Below are positions 1-9,959 of a stretch of 64,000 nt of DNA, piece by piece. The stretch lies in NCBI GenBank assembly GCA_050084515.1, contig CM114273.1, forward strand, positions 2,046,001 through 2,110,000, read 5' to 3'. The notes below the pieces were generated by a model that did not search any database, was not told the origin of the DNA, and saw only the letters and a list, made by a program, of their open reading frames with translations. Every line of letters starts with the position of its first letter. Position 1 is the stretch's first letter. The position numbers were made by a program, and so were the translations under genes. Source of the stretch: Blasia pusilla. Its lineage: Eukaryota > Marchantiophyta > Marchantiopsida > Blasiales.

Positions 1-1
1 G

Positions 2-972
2 CCTGCAAAGGCTCAACAAAGAAGGCGTGCCCTTCTCAAGGGAATTTTAGGAAGTCGGAGAAACAAAGAATGTGAAGTCATAACTGAAACATCTCCAACG
101 TAAGTCCAATATATTCATAAGGTGCACATTGAACATGTACAATATTTCACAATTCATACTACTTTTCACTAATTTCATTTTCTCTGTTTCCAAATATTTG
201 TTCTTCCAAAATTTTCATTCCATCGAATCCTATAGATATACGTGATATTCAAAAGGTTCTACGTGGTGAAGCCCAAAAATGAAAAAGAGCCGACCGCATT
301 AATAAGATGGAAGGTCTCAAAGAAAAAAAAAAGATTGTATCGTTGTGAGTACACCAAGAAAATTAATGGGCTTCAACTTCAACCTGAGTCTACTTTCGAA
401 TCAGAGGCTATTCAAAACATTCCAAATATGGAGACTATTGGAACTCCATTGATAAGGTCATAATCATGATGCCCCGTTCATGCTTTCTTTTTCTTTATCA
501 TTTCTCTCTTATTGAGGAGTTTTGTGTTAATATTTTGTTTATTCTTTGCTCTATTCCTTATGTGATCTTCGAGTTCCTTTGTTTCCCATGCCTTCCAATG
601 AGGATGGAGTTATGGCTGAAGCAAATGACATCGTTCCTCATGAAGACAAAGAGGGTGAAAATATTCAGAATGTTGATACAATTAAAGGGGTTGAAGTTGC
701 CACTTATCTTATATCGAGCCAACATTTGACTTACCCAACAATTGAGTCCATGAAGTTATTGAGGATGCATCTACAATTGGGCCAACTACTTTTGTGATAA
801 CAAGAGTTGAGGTACTCCCATCTTTACTTCAAGTCATCGACAATTCTTCGGTACATCGCAATGTTGAAGAGAATATTACCAAAGATGTCGTCCGACCATA
901 AACCGCCCCTGTGCCAATGCTTCTATAATTTGTCCTTCTTCTGGCGTTAATAGGGTTGTTAGAGTAAATACA
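2..972 (+). pseudogene. Possible N-terminal exons of a Helitron gene
   Basis: A lysine/arginine-rich open stretch (about 2-109) ends at a good donor (GTAAGT at about 109). It is followed by an AT-rich intron-like stretch and further short open pieces at 242-463 and 546-797. No domain is recognisable. The reason to connect it with the Helitron is position only: the next piece on this strand (973-1112) reads as the segment just before the Helitron cysteine motif. It could equally be unrelated intergenic DNA. Confidence 0.25.
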
Positions 973-1112
973 TTGCTAAATGTTGCAAGAAAGCCAAACT
1001 TCCAAGAAATTGATATTAGGAAGTTGCGACTTCAAAGGAGTTTGAATCATACCATTGGCTGTCATACGTTGGGTTCTATGATGGAAACATGCCCCTCATG
1101 CCGTGCTTTGCA
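973..1112 (+). pseudogene. Helitron Rep N-terminal block (plus-strand piece)
   Basis: The translation contains ARKPNFQEIDIRKLRL followed by HTIGCHTLG and CPSCRALH, a zinc-finger-like region found at the start of plant Helitron Rep/helicase proteins. The reading frame stops making Helitron sense exactly after CRALH. The same peptide then reappears on the opposite strand at 2026-1955, so this block ends at an inversion junction. Upstream exons are uncertain. Non-functional remnant. Confidence 0.6.
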
Positions 1113-2044
1113 TCCGATCGAACCTTCTGATGACTATAGTCATCAAAAGGTTCGATATCTTCCTCCTCACCATGATTTAATCTTCTGGGATGTTCTGATC
1201 TTGCCTAGCCTTGGAATATTTTGAAGGATATTCCAGGATACTATCTTGCTTCACCATAGACAAATAACAAAATAAAGTGCAATGGAATGTATGCTTCATT
1301 CAGGTCGGATATACCCCTCACTCCTCCTCCATGTAGTCGTTCGACTATATCACGATGTTCAACGTCCTCACTTCCATCCCCTAGTAAAATAGCAGCAACC
1401 TCAAAACCAGATGGTAAATTATAACTCTTTGCATCAAGACCTCTCTTACTTGCCTTTAGGATGATTCACATATTAATGTTGCTTGCTTCATATGCAATAT
1501 GCCGAAAGATCTAGACATATGGATTACAATCGTGTAGCATCTCTCGTAGGCCTTTCAATATGTCGAGATTAAGATCAGAAGATGTAGACATAGCCCTTCC
1601 ATGATTCTCCAATTCATTTGCAGTATCATGAATGTAGAGTCGGGAAATTTGGGGATGAGTCGTGATATCAGGATGCAAAGGTCCAATAGAATGATAGATC
1701 CCACCTTGGACCCTAAAGTGTCCAACACCACCAACTTGTTCATTTACATGCACTCTAGTAGAAGCTAATTGAAGTGCAGAGTTGTAAGTTCGAGCATGAG
1801 TAAGAAAATGAAAACTTCTAGGACCCACACCCGAAATCAACAATTTCAAGAATGGAGGAGAAGTTTTCAAGAGGGGCACATTTATTCTCCCATGATCACA
1901 ACACATACCAAATGGTGAGTCACGAAACTTTGTACCTCTCACCATTTCACATTTCCAATGCAAAGCACGGCATGAGGGGCATGTTTCCGTCATAGAACCC
2001 AACGTATGACAGCCGATGGTATGCGACCTGAATGAAGCATACAT
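1113..2044 (-). pseudogene. Helitron Rep N-terminal block, inverted (block A)
   Basis: Read on the minus strand this starts with HTIGCHTLGSMTETCPSC, then FGMCCDHGRINVPLL, SFHFLTHARTYNSALQLAS, GGIYHSIGPLHPD and RLYIHDTANELENHGR. These are the successive motifs of the plant Helitron helicase-like N-terminal region. It continues with DAKSYNLPSGFEVAAIL, GDGSEDVEHRDIVERL and LNEAYIPLHFILLF near 1290-1260, then in broken frame to about 1113. Frameshifts and stops make it inactive. It lies head-on against the plus-strand piece at 973-1112 and repeats that piece's last 25 or so residues. Confidence 0.75.
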
Positions 2045-2052
2045 TCATTCAG
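2028..2052. repeat. 9-bp hairpin at junction of Helitron blocks A and B
   Basis: CTGAATGAA (2028-2036) and TTCATTCAG (2044-2052) form a perfect inverted repeat around a 7-nt loop. It lies exactly where inverted block A meets inverted block B. A related copy of the flank occurs in plus orientation near 1285-1306. Confidence 0.7.
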
Positions 2053-2932
2053 ACCCATCAATATATTTTTGTATCTTACGAATCCATCTTTTATTACTCC
2101 ACCGATAATACAACGGGAAATAGATATATAGATATTGTCGCACACTAGAGTCAGATGAATTCATTGCAAACCATTGAGTTAGAGTTGTCTCTCTATTTGT
2201 TTGAAGAGCATCAACATTATTGAAGTAAACTATTTGTTGCTCAAGACGATGAACTCCTAATAGCACAATACTTGGATATTCTGCATGTAGACTGAATTTG
2301 AAGAGTCTCCAACACGCCTCCGAAGAAGATATATATTTGGAGAAAAAATTCCAAGTATTGAAGTGAGATGTGTATTTGCTAAAAATCAAACATAAAGGAA
2401 GAGAGAACCCAAGTAGAAGGAGTGTACCTTGCATCAAGATATGATGTTGTCTCATCAACAACATCAATTGTAGTTGATGTATCTGTATCCTTCCCCAACT
2501 TATATGACCACTGCATCAGATCCCTTATATACATACTTATAAAAGTACTTGACTGCGGAAACACTATTTGTGATCTCCAAATTAATTAATATGACAATCA
2601 AAGAGGGTGCACAACATAGGATTGTAGGGCACCATCCAACGATTATCCAATGAATGCTTGCGCTTAATTATTGCTCTCCCATTCTCCGATCTACAAAAAC
2701 ATCAAATAAGAATTAATGAAGATGTCAAATTATATGGTCAAGAATAAACGAAGATTCTCCAAGACCGACAAATCCTTACCTTCGATAGATTGGGTAACCA
2801 TCTTTTGTCTCTGTAGTGTTTGGCAGCAAAAACTGTAGGGTAGCCTTTTGTACATTTTTTAGTCTCCTTGTCCATGCATGGAGCATTTGGATTGAATGCT
2901 CCACATGGCCCATGAATCATACAATTAGCCAT
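2050..2932 (-). pseudogene. Helitron Rep central block, inverted (block B)
   Basis: The minus-strand translation from 2932 begins ANCMIHGPCGAFNPNAPC, with the downstream CTKGYP motif, a hallmark of the Helitron Rep region. It continues at 2500-2410 with DETTSYLDARY and at 2336-2050 with EACWRLFKFSLHAEYPSIV and YIYFPLYYRWS, the segment between Rep and helicase. Frames change several times, partly as if introns were present. This block should lie downstream of block A in a working gene, but here it is to A's right while both point left. Each block therefore seems to have been inverted in place. Confidence 0.75.
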
Positions 2933-2958
2933 AGTAGATTAAACTACTATGGCTAATT
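2923..2958. repeat. 15-bp palindrome at junction of Helitron block B and helicase block
   Basis: AATTAGCCATAGTAG (2923-2937) and its exact reverse complement (2944-2958) flank a 6-nt loop. The strand of the Helitron coding sequence switches from minus to plus here, so the palindrome marks an inversion breakpoint. Confidence 0.75.
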
Positions 2959-2967
2959 AATAATACA

Positions 2968-3348
2968 TTGTTGGAAGTGCACTATTATTTGCAAGATCAA
3001 GGAAAAATATTATATGATTTTCCAGACATGCCTCAAGCCAATTTCAACAGCATTCACTCACGTTCATATCTAGAGGAACAAGAGCTAGGGTATGATATCG
3101 AGGAGTTTTATGAACAAGTACAATTGGGAGAAGCATCTTTGAATGAAGGAAAACGGGTTATTTAGGATGCTATTCTCGATGAACTTGATCAAATATGAGC
3201 GAATGCTCCACTATCTCCACTAATATTTTTCATAGATGGGCCAAGTGGAATAGGAAAGATATTTCTATACAATCTTTTCCTTACAAGTGAAAGGAGTGCT
3301 GCCCATATAGCTTTGGCAGTAGCATCTTCCGGAATAGCTGCTCTAGGG
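2968..3348 (+). pseudogene. Helitron PIF1-like helicase fragment
   Basis: The plus-strand reading gives HYYLQDQGKILYDFPDMP, then SRSYLEEQELGYDIEEF and, across a frame change, FIDGPSGIGKIFLYN followed by ALAVASSGIAAL. The GPSGIGK segment is the Walker A loop of the PIF1-type helicase of Helitrons; the usual threonine after GK is isoleucine, so even this part would be inactive. Homology ends abruptly near 3350, about 40 residues into the helicase, where a different, more GC-rich sequence is attached. Confidence 0.75.
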
Positions 3349-3606
3349 CGAGTATGAGAGGCGCCTGGCAGAGTGGCAGGAACATTCTCTGCCTTGAGGG
3401 AAGGCAGCAACTGTTTGACCTTTGCAAGGAGGCAAAGGCAGATTACAATAGGCTAGTTGGGGCGTAGAACTCTCCTCCGAAGCCGAGAGCTCCGGTTTCA
3501 TACCCACCATTGGTAGTGACACCATCGTCACTTCCCACGATTCCGAAAATCGGGAGGGCAAGGCCGACAGGAATCTTGGAAGAGCTCTCGGACGATGACG
3601 AGTGAG
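3349..3606 (+). pseudogene. Gag-like retrotransposon scrap
   Basis: An open frame interrupted by a few stops reads YERRLAEWQEHSLP, then RQQLFDLCKEAKADYNRLVG, a proline-rich linker and ILEELSDDDE. A helical, charged segment followed by a proline-rich acidic tail resembles the end of a Ty3/gypsy gag, but there is no zinc knuckle to confirm it. It is directly fused to the truncated Helitron helicase. Identification is tentative. Confidence 0.3.
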
Positions 3607-4700
3607 TTCAAAGAACTCAAGGACCCAGCTTGACTCCAGCGTTGGAGTAGGGATTTATTTGATGACGAGGCAAAATATTTCATAGAATAGATCAAATGTT
3701 CAGTTCCGAGCTTCTTTCGGATGTAATAAAGGACAATATTTTTTCGAACGATGATGGTGTTTGTAAAAGTTTGCTAAATATATTTTTTGGTCTTGTCGAA
3801 TGCCTAAACACCATCTTTTGGCTGATCCATCAATAACCGACCTATTCTCAAGTCTTTCATGAAGAAAGTAAACATTCTCTCTCTTGCAAGTCTTTTCTTC
3901 TTCCTCTCTCTACACCGAAAAGAAATCTCAACGAGGGTGGGGGTCTATCATTGCAAGGCACTACTGAATGATTACACTCTCTATTTTAGGTTCTGTTAAT
4001 TCGTAACCACAAAGGTAGTTCAAATGGGAAGTTGTTGAGCTACAACTGATTGTCAATTTTTTTGGACCCATTGCCTGATTTCTCTCCTCTTCTAGATTGA
4101 TACACAACTTTATGCAACATGGTTGAGGGAGGAATGGAAGGTATTCAATCTTTTAAAGTAAGGGAGATTTTAGAAGAATACCAAGGTTTGGGAATTCATT
4201 TCATATCAGATACTTAGTGGGAATGTTCACTTCTAGCAAAAGAAGCACTTGAGCCTATGCCAACAAATCTTGAGATAATTGAAGTCTTATAGGTTTCGAG
4301 TGATAGCTATATCCCAACATCCATTTTTTATGAGGAGGTGGACAATAAGTACATGATTCTCCTCATTGAGAATGTTTGGCAAGTGTTAGATGATCCACGC
4401 CAGTAATATAACATATGAATGAAAGTATTAACGTTGATTTATCCCAAGGTGAGGAAGAAGAAGAAGGGGATACATGTTCGACTTATGATTGTATTCCTTC
4501 CTTAGAGGCCATATCTTCAAGCCATCCATTTTGACACTGGTGTATCGCATGGGCAATTTGACTAGTTAGAAAAAAAAAAGCATGAAACTTTTTCAGGTCA
4601 TGTGAACTTAGGGTCTTAAGCTTGGTGAAATAGGGTTTTTAGCTTGGTTAAATTATGGTTTTAAGCTTGGTGAACCACATGCTCAGAGCCAAGATACTGA
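3607..4700. other. No recognisable gene
   Basis: AT-rich DNA with short broken frames. A stretch around 4120-4420 is partly open on the plus strand (EGGMEGIQSFKVREILEEY) and could be part of an old gag gene. I cannot assign it. Confidence 0.4.
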
Positions 4701-6600
4701 TGCTTCACATTGTTGAGAGCCGAGATAATTTTTTTCCCAAAGATTATGAGCTTCTGAGACAAAATAAAAAATGCACGATGTAAGATGGAAAGTAATTTTT
4801 TATTTCTTGTTTTTTGCCTTATTGTCAATACTCTTCAAAGAGATTTTGTACATCACTCATGAATCATCCAACATCCAACATTGAATCCTATCAAGATGTC
4901 GACACCAACGGTTCATGTGATCATAAGAGGGCACAAGTGAAGGGTTGCTGACTCAAAAAACCCCAAACTTCTCCAAAGCATTTGAAATTAGGATTCCAAG
5001 ATTGGTTAATGTTTTGAAGGTGCGTTCATCTCCAAGGAGGGAGTTAAAAATGGGAGATGATGTCGGCGGACAAAAATTTTAAATCCAAATTGGATATTGG
5101 AAATAAAGATCCAAACCATTGAAGTGATCTAAAAAGGTGGGATACATATCCTTGCAAAATTTAAGCCCCATCCAAGAGTTGGAGAATGTTTGGAACCAAA
5201 ATGATGGGAAATATTAAGAGCACTTGCAAGAAAAGAAGTTGGAAGATGGATGATTATGGTCTAGAAGCTTCATTTTGGAATAAATTAATCCCTGGCCATC
5301 CATAACTCTTGAAACTCTTTGAGTAGATGGATGCATCATAGTGTGAGAACCAAGATCATTATTCCCCAAGGATTTTGAGCTCTAGATGTGGATATAAAAA
5401 TGCACGATGAAATAGGAAAAATGACTTTTCCCCCCTTTTTTTGGTTAATTGAAAAGATTTGAACCGTCAATCCTCTTCAGAGGAATGTTTTACACTATCC
5501 ATCTAAGTCTCAGGGCCATCCAACGGTTGGAAGTTTAGATCCAAGCGGGATGTCGATGTGAACGATTCATGTGATTATGAGAGGGCACAAGTGAAGGGTT
5601 GGTCATTCAAAAAGCCTTAAACTTCTCCAAGGAATTTGAAATTGGTGTTCCAAATTGGTTAATTTGTTGAAGGTGAGTGCATCTCCAAGGAGGGAATTAA
5701 ATATGGAAGATGATGCCGACGGACGATAGTTCTAAATCCAATTTGGAAATTGAAAAGCAAGATCTGAACTGTTGAAGTGATCTACAAATCTGGGATACAT
5801 ATCTTGCAAAATTTAATCCCAGATGCATCGTAGTGTTAGGAACCATAATCCTTTTTTCCCATGGATTTTGAGCTCTATAGGTGGATTTATAAATGCACGA
5901 TGAAATAGGAAGAAAGACTTTTTATCCTTTGTTTTGTGTTTAATTGACAATATCTGAACCATCCATCCTCTTCAGAAGAATGTTTTCCACCACCCATCAA
6001 ACTCTCAGGGCCATCCAACATTGGGAATTTTACATCCAATCGAGATGTTGACAGGAACGGTTCACATGATCATAAGAGGGTACAAGTGACGGTAGACAGT
6101 GATGGGTAAATGGAAGATGGTATCAAAGAACGGTATTTTAAAATTCAAATTTGAAGTGGGGAAGCAAGATTGGAACCCCTGAATTAATTTTAAGTGGTGA
6201 TTTACCTTTTTTTGCAAAGTTTCAGCTTCATCCAACGGTTGTAAAAGTTTGAAATATGGAACCAAAATAAATATTATCATCACGAACAAGAAAATAAGTG
6301 GGAGGACCATAGTTATGGATTACGATACTTCATTTTGAAAAACATTTTGCCCTGGTCATCCATAAATGGCGCTTTTCTTTGAGAAGATGCACAATATTGT
6401 TGAGAGCCAAGATCATTTTTTCCCCAAGGATTCCGAGCTTCAAAGACGAAAAAAAAAATGCACGATGAAATGGGCAAAACAAACTTTTATCTCTTGTTTT
6501 CTGCCTAATTTTCAAGATCTGAATCATCCATCCTCTTCAGAGAAATATTTAACATCACCCCTCAAAGTCTTAGGGCCATTCAAACTTCAGCGAAATTGTT
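4700..6600. repeat. Four diverged direct copies of a ~500-620 bp unit
   Basis: Shared landmarks recur in order: a CCAAGGATT..GAGCT segment, AAATGCACGATG (near 4773, 5400, 5893 and 6457), a CATCCTCTTCAGA segment, GGGCCATCCAAC, and in the longer copies GAGGGCACAAGTGAAGGGTTG and TCCAAGGAGGGA. Units differ by many substitutions and indels. Short antisense open frames here have no protein similarity. This is an old, non-coding tandem or segmental repeat. Confidence 0.7.
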
Positions 6601-6682
6601 CTTGACACTGTTATCTTTGAAAATTTTGGGAGGTATAATGGATGCAATGGTGCTTTCATTCCCATCTTATCGCATTTTTGGA

Positions 6683-7303
6683 ATGTTGTCACATTTGAGT
6701 AGTTGATAGGCCTAGATCTATCCTAGATAGGGCGTAGGAGCCAGCGGACTATCTTGAGTGTAACTCTGTCCCACGGTGTCGGATGAGGTTGAGGATAGGT
6801 CCATTGTGTTAGGAACGTCGTTTCTGACAACTTTCATGTTGAGGTCTTTCACAGTCGGGTGACTTGTTGACCAGATCACCCGCACTCGGTAACCTATGCG
6901 CGTAGGTTACCAAGGGGATGGCTATTTGTAGGGGAAGAGCCTTTTGGCTCGTCCCAACCCTATATAAGAGAGGAAGATGGCTTTCCTAAGCCATCTTTCT
7001 CATGTTGGGCCGTTGGAGCACCTCTCTTACGTGTGTGTGTGAGATAGGACTAGGGTGCTAGCGTCTGGATTCCTTGATAGCATAGGGTGGACGAGGCTCG
7101 ATATGCCAATGTAGATTGAGGAGTGGAGTTTTAGGCCGGGTGTGCCATTTTTACTACTTTTTTTTGGTGATCTCCATGTATATGTATGAGTTGATTTTTC
7201 TGCATGTGTGGATCGACCCGTGTGTGGGGAAGATCGGTGTTGTGTGGTGTAGATGTGACCAGCGATGTGTATTGTGTAGCGATATGTATGCGCACGACAA
7301 TGT
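6683..7303 (+). mobile_element. Solo LTR, copy 1
   Basis: The LTR runs 6687-7299, beginning TGTCACAT and ending GCGCACGACA. It is flanked by ATGT on both sides (6683-6686 and 7300-7303). Read one base shorter, AATGT forms a 5-bp duplication. It closely matches the copies at 21128 and 60539. A TATA-like CCTATATAAG lies near 6958 and a GT-rich end follows. No primer-binding site or internal sequence adjoins it, so it is a solo LTR left by recombination. Confidence 0.85.
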
Positions 7304-7950
7304 TCTTAAGAAGAGGCTGCAAGATGACCATATAATCGACATCTCTATCGGTCATAGGAATGATGTGTGACACATGTTTTTTGTAAATAGATTCCTCCCT
7401 ACAGCCACAACACTGATTTTATCAGTACTTCTTGGCATAACTTCCATGAGCCAGATATAATGTAAGCGTAAACGCTTTCTAGAAGACCATCACTTGAATG
7501 TGGGAAAATTATGTCATATGAATGTTTTGAGCAAGATCCTTCTGCCATGTGATCTGCTTCATATTCAAAGTACTCCAATGCTCTTCCCTGGATCGCCATA
7601 AGGAGCAATCAAGTGCTCTATCCTAGATCGCCATAAGATCGATCGAAAAGTCTCCCGCTTTCTATCCTTGATAGATATCTCCATCCCCATTGGAATGTTG
7701 TAGTAGTCCTGCTCCGTACTGGGAATATTGCAGTAAGCTTGGTGGATTGCCATAAGATTGATCAATCGGAGACTCCCATGTTTTGTTTTATCACGTTTAA
7801 TTCTAGCCCGTGCATATCAAAATGATATCATGCGCATACAAATCTCTATACAATATAGATCGTTGTCATCGAGCACACACACAAACACGCACGATCCCAT
7901 GCTAACTCATGGAATCCAAACAAGGAGACAAGAAGTGCCAAAATATCTCA
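7304..7950. other. No recognisable gene
   Basis: Short minus-strand open frames (for example 7565-7765) have no recognisable domain. They may be degraded 3' sequence of the gypsy remnant that follows, but nothing proves it. Confidence 0.4.
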
Positions 7951-7989
7951 AATTGCCCCCCTAGCTAGTGGTTAGATCCCTCTAACTCT

Positions 7990-9720
7990 AGATAGTCATC
8001 TATCCCTACCTACCATGACATACATCTCTCAGACGCTAAGAGCAAGAAGGCCGGGTGCTCATGTGGCCCCATCGTTAGTCGCCTTTTTGTCATCCATGTC
8101 ACAGACATAATTCGGAATGTAGAACTACCTACGCTATGTACATCTGGGATACATCCATCGTCCATGAGGAATCCTAGTGAGAGGTGGAGGCAAACATCCG
8201 ATATGCGATCCTCTCGAACATCCATGACAAACTAGCATAATGGCTGCACTACAGGCAGAACCACACAACATACATCACAAGCATATAGGAACTACTGCTA
8301 AGCTCGGATCAGTTGTATCGTCAATGCTTGGAAGGTGACACGGAGCACAGTTACGCACATGGTCCTTCTATACCATACCACCGCGTCCCTCCAATAAGAG
8401 AACACTTGATGGCAAAACCTCATGTACTCTCAAGATGGTGCGCCTTGCAATCACATCCAACCTCGTGGGTGCCGTCTCTTGCAAGTAGATATAGTCTCCC
8501 TAATAAAACCTCCAAATAGTAGGTCGATAACTACCTCCCCTTATAGTCGCATACCTCAATGTATCCCGATGCTGTGCAATCTCCAAGTTCTCAAACGCCA
8601 TGGGCATCACTCTCCAAAATAATTCAGCCCTCTGAGAACATGCTCCCATCCATATATCAATGTCATCAAGGTTCAACACCTCACCAACATCTTGACGAAT
8701 GACCGTAGGTAAATTTGGCTCTCGGCCATAAAAAAGCAAGTACGGTGAGAAAGACGGTAAGGATGCCTGCCTGCTGAATCTGTATCCCATCGCCAACTAC
8801 GACAATTTTAGGTCCCAATCTCCTAGATGACCTCTCTACAAGCCATACTTACAATCCTCTCTTCACCGTCTACACAACCCGCTCCGCTAGTCCATCCGTA
8901 TCAAGATGATCTCGTGAAATAGTGCGGTGGTCGATCAGCGTCTGATCACACAAGGCCTGAAACTCCCCGTGGAACTCAGTACCCTGGTCTGTCAACACCT
9001 CAGCTGATATGCCGTAATGACTCGGCACACAATCTAGGAAGGCATACACTACTCCCTCACTTGCTTTGTCAGGCAATGCAACCAACTCTATCCACTTGGA
9101 GACGTGCTCAACCATCACCAACACATAACGACTATGGCGCTCCATCAAAGGTAAATATCGTGGAAAATCCAAACTCCATCTATAAACTATATTCATGATC
9201 GGAAATGGATGCAACTGAGCAGTCGGAGCATTGAACAATGTTCGGACTCGATCACACACCATTCATCTGGCAACAAACTGCTGAATGTTAGTCTGCATAC
9301 CTCGCCACCAATACTGAATGTGGAGCAAGTAGTATGTCCGCTTCACTCCAAAAGGACCCAACTACTCGTGGACATGGTGCACCAAACGTGCTCTCTACAA
9401 AGGATGAAGCACTACATGCACTCTACCATCCTCCCACACTCGTAACACATGTGTTCCCTCCCATTGGAACAGTCTGGCTAGATGTAGGATCTGATCCCGC
9501 TCTCTAGTACCACTGTGCTCGCGATACTACCAGTACGCAGGTACTCCAAGACCACTCCATTGTTGTGAATGTCTTGGCCACCTGTCGTCTCCTCACCAAC
9601 CTCTAGATTTAAGGACTCTCCATTAGACCTCGCCATCGAAGTCTTAGCAATCTGGCTCTCCATAGCCAACAAGCCCAAATAGGCTGACGAATGCCATCCT
9701 GGCACCAACTCCTATATATA
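7990..9720 (-). pseudogene. Ty3/gypsy pol remnant: integrase
   Basis: On the minus strand, from about 9720 down, a linker (GLLAMESQIAKTS, DIHNNGVVLEYLRTG) leads into an integrase zinc-finger region with frame breaks (THVLRVWEDGRVHVVL, YYLLHIQYWWRGMQ, QFVAR.MVCDRVRTLFNAP). Next come the catalytic core MNIVYRWSLDFPRYLP, HVSKWIELVALPDKAS, AEVLTDQGTEFHGEFQ and RTISRDHLDTDGLAERV, then after a break AMGYRFSRQASLPSFSPY and LLFYGREPNLP (8500-8796). The two aspartates of the DDE triad (SLDF, TDQG) and the acidic residue after DHLDTDG can be seen. Multiple stops make it dead. It is opposite in orientation to the solo LTR on its left, so they are not parts of one element in place. Confidence 0.85.
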
Positions 9721-9959
9721 TGGCTCCAAATGAGCCGAAACGAAGGGGAAACCTGCTCTCTAAGGTTTCCCGGAGCCTCAACATGTCATCCTCGACCTCT
9801 TGAGCATGTTCTCCACTATTCGCAAAAGAGCTCTACTAGATCTCACCGATCTATCCTAAAAGATGTGAAAATGATCCTCATCCGCAGCTTGAGTTATGAC
9901 GTGTAAAGATTGATGGTGTGATCTCGTGGGTTATCTCTTCGTTTGATGATAATATGGAC

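Noticed and set aside
1113-1224. Plus-strand continuation after CRALH (SDDYSHQKVR...)
   Set aside because: It reads sensibly only because GATGACTATAGTCATC is palindromic. The coherent coding sequence here is Helitron block A on the minus strand.
7131-7373. Open frames inside the solo LTRs (also at 21451-21747)
   Set aside because: They occur in the same place in both LTR copies, on non-coding LTR sequence, and show no domain.
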